64,000 bases of DNA, from positions 4,526,001 to 4,590,000 of the forward strand of contig NZ_JAPEOK010000001.1 in assembly GCF_026341515.1 (NCBI RefSeq). Reading direction: 5' to 3'. The notes under the pieces were generated by a model, which made no database searches, had not been told where the DNA came from, and was given only the letters and a program-made list of their open reading frames with translations. A program made the position numbers and the translations under genes. This stretch comes from Streptomyces sp. NBC_00878. GTDB lineage: Bacteria > Actinomycetota > Actinomycetes > Streptomycetales > Streptomycetaceae. Below, one piece after another: positions 8,632 through 15,942 of the stretch. How positions within the stretch are numbered: position 1 is the stretch's first letter; the number at the start of each line of letters is the position of its first letter.

Positions 8632-8735
8632 GCGGCGCCGACGGCCCCCGACAGTGCCCGCCCCGGATGTGGTCGTCGACTTTCGTCGTTCGGCGGCGCG
8701 ACGCAGGGATGATGCGGGCGCTCCCGGGCACTGCC

Positions 8736-8741
8736 TATGGT
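8736..8741 (+). promoter_or_regulatory. Possible -10 box for a leaderless kinase mRNA
   Basis: TATGGT lies six bases before the GTG at 8748, which has no Shine-Dalgarno sequence. Leaderless transcripts with a TANNNT box at this distance are common in Streptomyces. Confidence 0.35.
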
Positions 8742-8747
8742 CTGGGC

Positions 8748-10541
8748 GTGGAACTGGACGAAGCGAAGACCGCCCGCAGCGCATGGCCGCTCCGACGCCG
8801 GCTTGCCGCCGTGTCGCCCTGGAGTCGCGGGCGGATCGCTGGGGAGACCGTACTCACCGTTGTGCTCGCCGGACTCGCGGGGCTGTTCGACGCCGCGGAG
8901 GCCGGGTTCGGTGTACGGACCTTCGTCGTCGTCGCGGGCGTCGCCCTGCTGTCGCTGATCCGGCGCGCACTGCCGGCGACGGTGCTGGTCGTCTCGGCGG
9001 CCGCGGCCGGGGATCTGGCGGGCGCGGCGCCACTGCTGGTCTACGCGAGCTGGTCGGCGGGCAGCCGGATCATGAAGCCCTGGCGGGTGGTCGCCGCTTT
9101 CGTACTGCATGCCGCGCTGTGGTTCCGCAGCGAGCTCAGCGCGGGTTTCGACCTGCCACTGGCCCTCACGGGCACGCTGAGCGCAGGTGTGTTCCTCACG
9201 CTGTCGATCGTGCCGGGACTGGCCTCCCGCTACCGGGCACAGCGCCACTCGCTGCTGGACGCACTGCAGCGGAACAACGTCCAGCTCGTGCGCGAGCAGG
9301 CGATGGTGGCACGGCAGGCGCGCCTGCTGGAGCGGGGCCGCATAGCCCAGGACATGCACGACAGCCTCGGCCACCAGCTCGCCCTGATCGCCGTGCACGC
9401 GGGCGCCCTACAGGTCGATCCGGATCTCACCAACCGACAGCGGGAAGGCGTACGGATCCTGCGGGACGCCTCCGTGGCCGCGATGGGCGAGCTGCGCGAG
9501 GCCGTCGGCATCCTCCACGAGGAACGGGACGACCGGAACTGGCCCGACGCGCGCACCACCGCGCCCGGACACACCGAGCGCACCGAACGCACCGAGCCCG
9601 CCGACACGGACGGCGGGCGTCCGGGCTCCCGCGCGGTCACCGCCATCGACCGGCTGGTCGAGTCGTCCCGGGCCGCGGGCGCGACCGTGGAACTGCTCAG
9701 GTCCGGCGCCTTCCGGGCGCTGGCGCCCGCCGCCGGCCACACGGCGTACCGCATAGCCCAGGAGGGCCTGACCAACGCCCACAAGCACGCTCCGGGCGCA
9801 CCGATCGCCCTCGCCCTGCGCTACGAACCGGACAGCCTGGTGGTGGAGGTCGCCAACGGGCCCGCACCGGCGGGGGCACCGGACGTCCCGGCGGCGATCA
9901 GCGGCGGCCAGGGGCTGAGGGGCCTACAGGAACGGGCCCGGCTCATCGGCGGCATGGTGCACACCGGTCCCACCGCGGACGGCGGCTTCCGCATCGCGGG
10001 CATGCTGCCCTACGGCACCGGAGGCGGAGGCGGCGAACCCCAGCCCCGCCACCCCGACGGCACGACCTCCGTCGGCCCCTGCAACGACTTTGTGGGGCAG
10101 CCGGGCGCCGGCGCCGTGGACAACAGTGGAGCGGTCATCAACCGATCCGATCCGCAAGGGGAGTTCGCCGCCACCATGAGCAAGAAGAAGAACGTGGCCA
10201 TCGGCTGCGCCGTCACCGCCGTCGTCCTCGTCGTGGGCGTTGTCGCCCTGGGAATCTGGGGGGTGAGCGCGCTGATGGACGAGATGAACAAGGTCACCAT
10301 CTCCCCAAGGGTGTACCAGTCGGCGAAGGTCGGCGACCCCGAGTCCGCCGTGCAGGACAAGCTGCCCGACGAGGACTCGGTTCTGACCTCGGCCTTGGCG
10401 GACCAGGGCCCGCGGAAGCCCAAGGGCGCGGACTGCCGCAACTTCGTGTCCGACGACACCGGCGACACCATGACCGTCTTCCGGTTCTGCTTCCGCGACG
10501 GAAAGCTGGTCGAGAAGCAGACCTTCAAGGAAGAGGGCTGA
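8748..10541 (+). CDS. NarL-type sensor histidine kinase fused in frame to a small membrane protein
   Basis: From the GTG at 8748 the frame encodes 597 residues. The first ~465 are a complete NarL/DesK-type sensor kinase: four to five N-terminal TM helices, the HisKA_3 box ERGRIAQDMHDSLGHQLALI (phospho-His near residue 204), and HATPase motifs NAHKHAP and GGQGLRGLQERARLIGG. The frame then runs without a stop through about 40 residues of unstructured sequence into MSKKKNVAIGCAVTAVVLVV and a ~100-residue extracellular domain (VYQSAKVGDPESAV... ending FKEEG). In relatives such a domain is normally a separate protein. A GGGGAG and ATG at 10176 would allow separate translation. The response regulator follows at 10672. 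The start codon is uncertain. Confidence 0.8.
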   Translation: MELDEAKTARSAWPLRRRLAAVSPWSRGRIAGETVLTVVLAGLAGLFDAAEAGFGVRTFVVVAGVALLSLIRRALPATVLVVSAAAAGDLAGAAPLLVYASWSAGSRIMKPWRVVAAFVLHAALWFRSELSAGFDLPLALTGTLSAGVFLTLSIVPGLASRYRAQRHSLLDALQRNNVQLVREQAMVARQARLLERGRIAQDMHDSLGHQLALIAVHAGALQVDPDLTNRQREGVRILRDASVAAMGELREAVGILHEERDDRNWPDARTTAPGHTERTERTEPADTDGGRPGSRAVTAIDRLVESSRAAGATVELLRSGAFRALAPAAGHTAYRIAQEGLTNAHKHAPGAPIALALRYEPDSLVVEVANGPAPAGAPDVPAAISGGQGLRGLQERARLIGGMVHTGPTADGGFRIAGMLPYGTGGGGGEPQPRHPDGTTSVGPCNDFVGQPGAGAVDNSGAVINRSDPQGEFAATMSKKKNVAIGCAVTAVVLVVGVVALGIWGVSALMDEMNKVTISPRVYQSAKVGDPESAVQDKLPDEDSVLTSALADQGPRKPKGADCRNFVSDDTGDTMTVFRFCFRDGKLVEKQTFKEEG

Positions 10542-10671
10542 CCCGCAGGACCGAGTGGTGACCCGGAAGAGCGAGAAGTGACACACCGTCTCCGCGACGC
10601 ACCGGACCCGATCAGGGCATGATGGCGAGGCCATGCCATCCGCTCCCGACCGACACCGCGCAGGAGGCCGT

Positions 10672-11334
10672 GTGATCCGGGTCCTCGTCGCCGACGACGA
10701 GCCGCTCATCCGGGCCGGCATCAGGATGATCCTCACCTCGGCCGACGACATCGACGTGGTCGCCGAGGCGGGTGACGGCCGCGAGGCGGTGGAGAACGCC
10801 CGGAGCACCGCCGTCGACGTGGCCCTGCTGGACATCCAGATGCCGGTGATGGACGGGCTGACGGCCCTGGCCGAACTGGGCCGCGCCGCACCGAACGTAC
10901 GGGTGCTGATCCTCACCACGTTCGGCGAGCGCGACAACGTACTGCGGGCGCTCGGCCACGGCGGCGCCGGCTTCCTGCTCAAGGACTCCGCGCCCGACGA
11001 GCTGATCCACGCGGTGCGGGCGGCCGCGGCCGGGAACGCCTACCTCTCACCGGCGGCCACCCGGCACGTGGTGGACGCCCTCTCCTCCCCCGGGGCCACC
11101 GCCCGCGCGGAGGAGGCCAGGCACCGCCTCGACGGGCTGACCGCGCGGGAGCGCGATGTGCTCGCCCTGCTCGGAGAGGGCCTGTCCAACGCGGACGCGG
11201 GCAGGCTGCTGTACATGAGCGAGGCCACCGTGAAGACGTACGTCAGTCGCATCCTGACCAAGCTCAACTGCGACAACCGGGTCCAGGCGGCCCTCCTCGC
11301 CCGCGACGCCGACCTGCACCCGGGTGACCCCTGA
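10672..11334 (+). CDS. NarL/FixJ family response regulator
   Basis: The 220-residue protein has a receiver domain (VLVADDEPLIRAGIRM, acidic residues 8-9; phospho-acceptor Asp54 in ALLDIQMPVMDG; LILTTF; LLKDSAP) and a C-terminal LuxR-type helix-turn-helix (LTARERDVLALLGEGLSNAD...YMSEATVKTYVSRILTKL). It should be phosphorylated by the upstream kinase and bind DNA as a dimer. The GTG start has AGGAGG five bases before it. It overlaps the next small membrane-protein gene by 11 bp, so the three genes are probably cotranscribed. Confidence 0.92.
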   Translation: MIRVLVADDEPLIRAGIRMILTSADDIDVVAEAGDGREAVENARSTAVDVALLDIQMPVMDGLTALAELGRAAPNVRVLILTTFGERDNVLRALGHGGAGFLLKDSAPDELIHAVRAAAAGNAYLSPAATRHVVDALSSPGATARAEEARHRLDGLTARERDVLALLGEGLSNADAGRLLYMSEATVKTYVSRILTKLNCDNRVQAALLARDADLHPGDP

Positions 11335-11617
11335 CCGGTCCGAGCACCTCGCCAAGGACACCGGGGCCATGTTCCTCGCGTTGGCGATTCTGACGGCCAT
11401 CACCCTGCGTTCCGTACGGAGCAACAGGCTCGTGCAGACCACGGGTGCGGTGTGGCTCGTCTTCAACGTGCTGCACCTCAGCTACCACATGCGGCATCTC
11501 AGCACGTACGGAACGCGCGACCAGGTACTCAACGTCGTCGCCCTGTGCCTGCTGGTCCTGTCGTCGGCCCTTCTCCTCGTGCCGATGTTCCCCGGGCGGC
11601 GGGCGGCCACATCATGA
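11324..11617 (+). CDS. Small membrane protein, possibly N-terminally shortened
   Basis: A GTG at 11324, inside the end of the regulator gene, starts a 97-residue protein with three hydrophobic helices (MFLALAILTAITL; GAVWLVFNVLHLSYHMRHL; VVALCLLVLSSALLLVPMF). The HLSYHMRHL segment resembles the conserved H-x3-H motif in small actinobacterial integral membrane proteins that are usually about 30-50 residues longer, so the N-terminus may be lost or absorbed in the overlap. Its function is unknown. It is translationally coupled to the response regulator and possibly under its control. Confidence 0.55.
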   Translation: MTPDRSEHLAKDTGAMFLALAILTAITLRSVRSNRLVQTTGAVWLVFNVLHLSYHMRHLSTYGTRDQVLNVVALCLLVLSSALLLVPMFPGRRAATS

Positions 11618-11666
11618 CGCACAGTGACAGGGTGGACAGGCGCACTTCGGAGCACGGAGGGTCGAC

Positions 11667-12464
11667 ATGCGGATCGCTGTAGCGGGTGGGACCGGGCTGG
11701 TCGGGCGGTATGTCGTCGATGAACTGGTCACAGCCGGGCATGACGCGGCGGTGCTGGCCAGGTCGCGAGGTGTGGACCTCGTCTCGGGCGCCGGCCTCGA
11801 CGCCGCCATGGCGGGCGTGGAAGCCGTCGTCGACGTCAGCAACGTACAGACCACCAACGCCAAGAAGGCGGTCTCCTTCTTCGAAAGCGTCGGCCGGAAC
11901 CTCCTGGACGCCGGCGCCCGGGTCGGCGTACGGCATCACGTAGCCCTGTCGATCGTCGGCCTCGAACGCGTCGGCTTCGGCTACTACCAGGGGAAACTCC
12001 GCCAGGAGGAGCTGGTGGCGACGCACGGGGCCGCGACGCGCGGGGCGGCGAAGCACGGGGCCGCGACGCCGTGGACTGTGCTGCGGGCCACGCAGTTTCA
12101 CGAGTTCCCGCAGCAGATCCTCGACCGGATGCCGGGTCCGCTGGCGGTGGTGCCCCGGATGCGTACGCAGCCGGTGGCGGCCCGGGAGGTCGCCCAGCAT
12201 CTCGTGCGGCTCGTCCTCGGACCGGCGCAGGGTATGGCGCCGGAGCTCGCCGGGCCGCGGGTAGAGGAGCTCGTCGACATGGCGCGCAAGCTGCTGCGGG
12301 CCTCGGGCCGGCGTCGGCTGCTGGTGCCGGTGACGTTCCCCGGCGCCACCGGGCGGGCCATGAAGGGCGGCGGCAACCTGCCGACCGGACCGGGGTCCCG
12401 CGGCACCCAGACCTTCGACCAGTGGCTCGCGGAGAACGTCCGGCACGTTGCGCAAGGGGGCTGA
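11667..12464 (+). CDS. NAD(P)-binding (NmrA-like) family protein
   Basis: The 265-residue protein starts MRIAVAGGTGLVGRYVVDEL, the GxxGxxG Rossmann loop of atypical/extended SDR (NmrA-like) proteins. It continues with VVDVSNVQ, HHVALSIVGLER and YYQGKLRQEELV, where the Y-x3-K of the family is visible. Such proteins are NAD(P)-dependent reductases or redox sensors. An alanine/histidine-rich insertion (THGAATRGAAKHGAATP) between the active-site helix and the next strand looks like a recent repeat expansion. ATG 11667 has GGAGG eight bases before it. It lies 49 bp after the small membrane gene, so could be the last gene of the two-component operon. Confidence 0.8.
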   Translation: MRIAVAGGTGLVGRYVVDELVTAGHDAAVLARSRGVDLVSGAGLDAAMAGVEAVVDVSNVQTTNAKKAVSFFESVGRNLLDAGARVGVRHHVALSIVGLERVGFGYYQGKLRQEELVATHGAATRGAAKHGAATPWTVLRATQFHEFPQQILDRMPGPLAVVPRMRTQPVAAREVAQHLVRLVLGPAQGMAPELAGPRVEELVDMARKLLRASGRRRLLVPVTFPGATGRAMKGGGNLPTGPGSRGTQTFDQWLAENVRHVAQGG

Positions 12465-12520
12465 GCGCCTCATGCCCACCTCACCCGGTTCGGGCCGGGA
12501 CCCCGCGTCCAGCCCCGGCC

Positions 12521-12596
12521 CCGGTTCCGGTCCCGGTCCCGGTCCCGGTCCCGGTTCCGGTCCCGGTTCCGGTTCCGGTTCCGGTTCCGGTTCCGG
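12521..12596. repeat. Hexanucleotide repeat (CCGGTY CC)n
   Basis: About twelve copies of a six-base unit alternating between GGTCCC and GGTTCC run without interruption. It is a simple-sequence array likely to vary in length between strains. Confidence 0.8.
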
Positions 12597-12736
12597 CCAG
12601 AGCCTCCACTCGTGGACCCGTGCGCAAAGGATTCCCTAGCCGACGGCGACAGTCGGCATCGACAGCCGGCCAACGGCTTTGCCTTCTCTTTACAACCCGG
12701 TCCCCCGCTGTCTCGTCTCTTTGCGCGATCCGTACC

Positions 12737-12765
12737 TCAGCCCGCCAGGCCTCCTGGCGGGCTGA
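12737..12765. promoter_or_regulatory. Perfect 13-bp hairpin in the 5' leader of the sortase substrate gene
   Basis: TCAGCCCGCCAGG, loop CCT and its exact complement end six bases before the Shine-Dalgarno AAGGAG and 20 bp before the ATG at 12786. It is too close to the start to be a terminator for that gene. It could be a protein-binding operator, an RNA control element, or the terminator of a short upstream transcript. Confidence 0.55.
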
Positions 12766-12785
12766 CCGACGAAGGAGAGCGATTC

Positions 12786-13178
12786 ATGCGCCGAACTGTC
12801 CTCAGCGCCATAGCCCTCGCGTGCACCGCCGTACTGGCGACCTCCGTGCCCGCGTTCGCCGACGGGGCGGCCCCGACCGCGGCCCCGAGCCAGGCCGCCG
12901 CCGACACGGACCCGACGCCGGCCCCGAGCGACAAGCCGACCACGGCGCCCGCGCCCGCCGAAACCGCCCCGACGGTCGCGCCGTCCCCCGCACCGACCAA
13001 GGCGCCGGGCGGGGGCGAGGTCTCCGTCGTACCGAGCGGAGCGCCCGACACCGGTGTGGCGCCGGCGTCGACGCAGTCCGGATCCGAGGGCGCGCTGATC
13101 GCCGGGGGCGCCGCCGCGTTCGCCGCCGCCGGTGCGGCCGTCTTCGTCGTACGGCGTCGGCGGGCGACCGGGGCATGA
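12786..13178 (+). CDS. Secreted, wall-anchored Pro/Ala-rich protein (probable sortase substrate)
   Basis: The 130-residue protein has a Sec signal peptide (MRRTVLSAIALACTAVLATS then VPAFA|DGA) and an extended Ala/Pro/Thr/Ser-rich middle. A cell-wall sorting-type end follows: GAPDTGVAPA, a hydrophobic helix (ALIAGGAAAFAAAGAAVFVV) and the positive tail RRRRATGA. PDTG is a plausible variant of the LPxTG/LAxTG pentapeptide. The next gene is a sortase overlapping by four bases (ATGA), which strongly supports a substrate-enzyme pair. There is no folded domain, so the protein is probably a surface stalk or spacer. Confidence 0.75.
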   Translation: MRRTVLSAIALACTAVLATSVPAFADGAAPTAAPSQAAADTDPTPAPSDKPTTAPAPAETAPTVAPSPAPTKAPGGGEVSVVPSGAPDTGVAPASTQSGSEGALIAGGAAAFAAAGAAVFVVRRRRATGA

Positions 13179-13972
13179 CCTTGCCCTCCAGGCGCGGGGC
13201 CTCCAGGGGTGGATCCCCCGGGAGCGGGACCTTCGGGAGCGGGACCTTCGGGAGCGGGTCATCCGAGCACGGCCGTTCCCAACACAGTCCGTCCCAACAC
13301 GGGCTCTCCCGGCGCGCGTTCGTCGCCGCGGCGATGGCCACGTTGCTCGTGAGCTGCGACAGCCAGTCGGCCGACCCGAACACGACCGACGGGACCAGGA
13401 CCGGCAGCGGGAACGGGAGCGGGAACGGGAGCGCACCCGATCAGGCCGGGAACGGCCGTGCCGGGAGCACACCGCCCCCTTCGTCGCCCTCCGCCAACTC
13501 GGCGCAGGCCCTTCGGCGTTCGGTGCCGGTCAGGTTGCGGATCCCGGCCATCGAGGTCGACACCCCGGTCATGCGGCTGGGGCTGGCCCCGGACGGCAGC
13601 GTGGAGGTGCCGCCGATCGCGGCGGACGACCAGGCGGGCTGGTACCGGCACTCGCCGACGCCCGGCCAGGTCGGCCCGTCGGTGATCCTCGGCCACGTCA
13701 CGGTCGGCTCCTACGGCGACGGGGTCTTCCGCCACCTCGCGCGGTTGCGCCGGAACGACCGGATCGTGGCGCGCCTGGAGAACGGCACGGCGGCGGAGTT
13801 CGCCGTCACCGCCGTACGGACGGTCGCCCAGGCCGACTTCCCGACCGACGAGGTCTACGGGAACGTGGGCCGTCCCGAACTGCGGCTCATCACGTGCGGC
13901 GGCCCCCGTACCGGTGACGGCTACCGCGACAGCGTGATCGTCTTCGCCACGCTGAGCGCCGCCAGCCCGTAG
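13175..13972 (+). CDS. Class F sortase
   Basis: The 265-residue protein has an N-terminal export signal with a twin-arginine-like start (LSRRAFVAAAMATLLVSC; the final Cys may be a lipidation site), a Gly/Ser/Asn-rich linker, and a sortase domain from about residue 110. The catalytic residues are visible: His in VILGHVTVG, Cys in LRLITCGGP, and Arg in GDGYRDSVIVFA. Short class F sortases transfer surface proteins to the cell wall. The start overlaps the stop of the substrate gene. The Gly/Ser linker before LSRR and the (GNGS)n stretch are repeat-like in DNA. Confidence 0.88.
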   Translation: MTLPSRRGASRGGSPGSGTFGSGTFGSGSSEHGRSQHSPSQHGLSRRAFVAAAMATLLVSCDSQSADPNTTDGTRTGSGNGSGNGSAPDQAGNGRAGSTPPPSSPSANSAQALRRSVPVRLRIPAIEVDTPVMRLGLAPDGSVEVPPIAADDQAGWYRHSPTPGQVGPSVILGHVTVGSYGDGVFRHLARLRRNDRIVARLENGTAAEFAVTAVRTVAQADFPTDEVYGNVGRPELRLITCGGPRTGDGYRDSVIVFATLSAASP

Positions 13973-14011
13973 CCGGACGTACTCCGGACGTACTCCGGAA
14001 CAGGCGCCCCC

Positions 14012-14083
14012 GGATCCTGGGCCGACGGACCGTACCGTCGATGGACGACGGTCGATGGACGGTACGCCGACGGCCCGGGATCC
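14012..14083. terminator. Long imperfect stem-loop after the sortase gene
   Basis: GGATCC-TGGGCC at 14012 pairs with GGCCCGGGATCC ending 14083, and the inner part (accgtaccgtcgatgg / tcgatggacggtac) extends the stem with a few bulges. It begins 40 bp after the sortase stop codon, a typical intrinsic terminator position in Streptomyces. Confidence 0.55.
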
Positions 14084-14089
14084 TCCCCC

Positions 14090-14176
14090 ACAAGCCCAAC
14101 AAGCCCAACAAGCCCCACAAACCCTACGAGCCCCGACCAGCCCGACCCAGCCCAACCAGCCCAACCAGCCCAACGA
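14090..14176. repeat. CAAGCCCAA / CCAGCCCAA tandem repeat
   Basis: About nine imperfect copies of a nine- to ten-base unit fill the leader of the ECF sigma gene. Translated in the sigma frame it gives an NKPNKPHKPY-type run; this is more likely leader DNA than protein, because the sigma domain starts afterwards. Confidence 0.65.
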
Positions 14177-14196
14177 GTGCGTCACGCCCCTGGAGA

Positions 14197-14691
14197 GTGT
14201 TGAAACGGTCCCGCGAGAAGGCAGCGTCGGAGCTGTTCGCCGCCCTCTACCCGCGCCTCGCCGGCTGGTGCCGCCGGCTCGTCGACGACGACGAGACGGC
14301 CCACGAGATCGCCTCCGAGGCGTTCACCCGGCTGTGGGCCCGCTGGACATCCGTGGCGGAGCCCCGAGGGTTCCTCTACGTCACCGCCGCCAACCTCGTC
14401 CGGGACCACTGGCGCAAACTGGAGCGCGAGCGCAGAGCCGTACGCCGTGCCACCAGCGAAGCGGCCGTCCGCCCGCAGAACGAACAGGCCGACCCGTCGG
14501 TGCGCCTGCTCGTGCAGTCGCTGCCCGAACGGCTGCGCGTACCGATCCTGCTGCACTACTACGCTGACATGCCGATCCGCGAGGTGTCCCTGCTGACCGG
14601 GCGCAAGGAAGGAACCGTCAAGTCCGACCTCCACGCGGCCAGAGAAATACTCCGCGCCCACCTGAGGAGAAGCGTTGATCACACCCTCTGA
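14197..14691 (+). CDS. ECF-type RNA polymerase sigma factor
   Basis: The ~164-residue protein contains region 2 (ELFAALYPRLAGWCRRLVDD then ETAHEIASEAFTRLWARWTS, YVTAANLVRDHWRKLERERR) and region 4 (LPERLRVPILLHYYADMPIR then EVSLLTGRKEGTVKSDLHAA). It is a short ECF sigma factor. The GTG at 14197 starts VLKRSREK just before region 2; the ribosome site GGAG is very close, so the true start may be slightly upstream in the repeat-rich leader. The next gene starts inside its end (TTG at 14675 with GAGGAG), so the two are translationally coupled, as expected for a sigma/anti-sigma pair. Confidence 0.85.
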   Translation: MLKRSREKAASELFAALYPRLAGWCRRLVDDDETAHEIASEAFTRLWARWTSVAEPRGFLYVTAANLVRDHWRKLERERRAVRRATSEAAVRPQNEQADPSVRLLVQSLPERLRVPILLHYYADMPIREVSLLTGRKEGTVKSDLHAAREILRAHLRRSVDHTL

Positions 14692-15196
14692 GGACGGTCC
14701 GGACCTCGACCACCACGACGACCCGCTCGCCGTCATCCTGCGGCCCCCCTCCGGCTACCTCGCCCCGCCCCCGGGCGGATACGAAGCGATCCGCCGCGAC
14801 GCGGCCCGCCGCCGGGTGCTCCGTGCCGCGGCCGGGGTCGGCCTGTCGTGCGTAGCCGCCGCTCTCGTGGCGCTGCCGTTCCTGCTGACCGCGCCCGGGA
14901 GGCCCGTTTCGCCGACGGTCCCGCTCGCCCCGCCGCCCGCGAGCAGCCCTTCGACCGCGCCCACTCCGCCCACCGCGTCGGCTCCGGCACCGGCGTCGTC
15001 GTCCAAGCCCGTCAGCCCCACCCCGAGCCCCGGCAAACAGATACCGTCCGAGGACTCCACCCGCGCGCCCAGCCCCACCCCGACCGACGCGGCCGACCCC
15101 ACCCAGGCACCGTCGTCGACACCGAGCCCGCTGTCCGTGAAGCCGTCGACGCTCGGGGACAAGACCGACACCACGGCCGACAGCGGCGTCCGCTAG
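14675..15196 (+). CDS. Membrane-anchored partner of the ECF sigma factor (putative anti-sigma)
   Basis: The 173-residue protein has a cytoplasmic ~48-residue N-terminus (LDHHDDPLAVILRPPSGYLA...IRRDAARRRVL), one TM helix (AAAGVGLSCVAAALVALPFL), and an extracellular Pro/Ser/Thr-rich tail of about 100 residues without a fold. It begins at TTG 14675 with a clear GAGGAG and overlaps the sigma gene by 17 bp. No zinc-binding HxxxCxxC motif is present, so it is not a ZAS-type anti-sigma. The role is inferred from position and topology only. Confidence 0.6.
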   Translation: MITPSEDGPDLDHHDDPLAVILRPPSGYLAPPPGGYEAIRRDAARRRVLRAAAGVGLSCVAAALVALPFLLTAPGRPVSPTVPLAPPPASSPSTAPTPPTASAPAPASSSKPVSPTPSPGKQIPSEDSTRAPSPTPTDAADPTQAPSSTPSPLSVKPSTLGDKTDTTADSGVR

Positions 15197-15200
15197 GCAG

Positions 15201-15773
15201 CTAGTCGACGACCGCGACCTTCGTCCCCGCCATGCCGAACTTCCAGACCGCGTCGCCGTCGGCGGCCCGCATCCGGATCCCGCCGGTCGTCACGCCGGAC
15301 GCGGGCGGCGGCGGAGAAGAGCCGTCCACGGCGTTGGAGAAGGCGATGTTCGTGCCGGAGCTGACGGTGAAGAAGACGATGTTCTCGATCTTCACGCCGT
15401 CGCTGCCCGTGCTGGCCGCCCGTCGCGTACCGACCGTGTACGTGCCCGGGTCCGGGCTCACCGTCCCCGGCCACACCGTGAAGCTGCGCCGGGACGCGTC
15501 GCTCGCGTCGACGAGCCAGACGCGGCGCTGGTCGAGGGAGTAGACGATGCGCCGTCCCGTGCCGGAGCCGTCCGGCACGGCGACCGGCTTGGACTCGCCG
15601 GGGTCGTCGGAGGGCTTGGCGGTCGCCGACGCGGAGGGCTTCGGCGATGCCGAGGCCGTGGGCTGCGGACCCTTCTCGGCCCTGACGGCCAGGAACGTCA
15701 CCGCCACCAGAGCCGCCGCGGTCAGACCGGACACCCAGACCCACGAGGGAAGCCGTCGGGCAGGCACGGGCAC
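15201..15773 (-). CDS. Secreted L,D-transpeptidase-like protein lacking the catalytic cysteine
   Basis: The 190-residue protein starts at GTG 15773 (GAGGAG five bases before) with an N-terminal TM/signal (WVSGLTAAALVAVTFLAV), a Pro/Ser linker, then a YkuD-like domain: GRRIVYSLDQRRVWLVDASD, SFTVWPGTVSPDPGTYTVG, NIAFSNAVDGS, and TTGGIRMRAADGDAVWKFGM then AGTKVAVV. In active L,D-transpeptidases the last block reads HGCIRM or similar; here the Cys position is Gly (GGIRM) and the upstream His is not evident. It should fold like the family but not catalyse cross-linking, so it may bind peptidoglycan. It is convergent with the sigma partner, four bases apart. Confidence 0.6.
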   Translation of the reverse strand: MPVPARRLPSWVWVSGLTAAALVAVTFLAVRAEKGPQPTASASPKPSASATAKPSDDPGESKPVAVPDGSGTGRRIVYSLDQRRVWLVDASDASRRSFTVWPGTVSPDPGTYTVGTRRAASTGSDGVKIENIVFFTVSSGTNIAFSNAVDGSSPPPPASGVTTGGIRMRAADGDAVWKFGMAGTKVAVVD

Positions 15774-15858
15774 GCAACTCCTCAGCTCTGATTCACCCCG
15801 TCGGAGGGTCGGATCATCCTACTCCGACGGGCACCTCGGGCGTTCCTGGCCCACTCGC

Positions 15859-15942
15859 CCACACGCATGCCTCACGTGCCTCACGTGCCCACACGCATGC
15901 CTCACGTGCCTCACGTGCCCACACACATGCCTCACTTGCCTT
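15859..15942. repeat. Tandem 30-bp repeat with CACGTG palindromes after fbiC
   Basis: About 2.8 copies of a 30-bp unit (CACACGCATGCCTCACGTGC then CTCACGTGCC) lie directly downstream of the fbiC stop codon. The array ends at the stop itself and contains four CACGTG hexamers. It might act as a 3' processing or termination region. Confidence 0.75.

Larger units (their letters stand above)
12465..12785. other. Intergenic region: GC repeat, then promoter and hairpin
   Basis: This stretch holds an imperfect hexanucleotide array (12521-12596), an AT-richer part around 12676-12730 that may carry the promoter for the sortase substrate, and the hairpin at 12737-12765. A Pro/Gly/Ser-only open frame across the array has no protein-like character and is not called a gene. 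Confidence 0.6.

Noticed and set aside
12448..12639. Open frame coding a Pro/Gly/Ser run
   Set aside because: It is only the translation of the hexanucleotide array, with no ribosome site of note and no fold.
15859..15942. Possible CRISPR-like array
   Set aside because: Units are directly adjacent with no unique spacers, so it is a plain tandem repeat.
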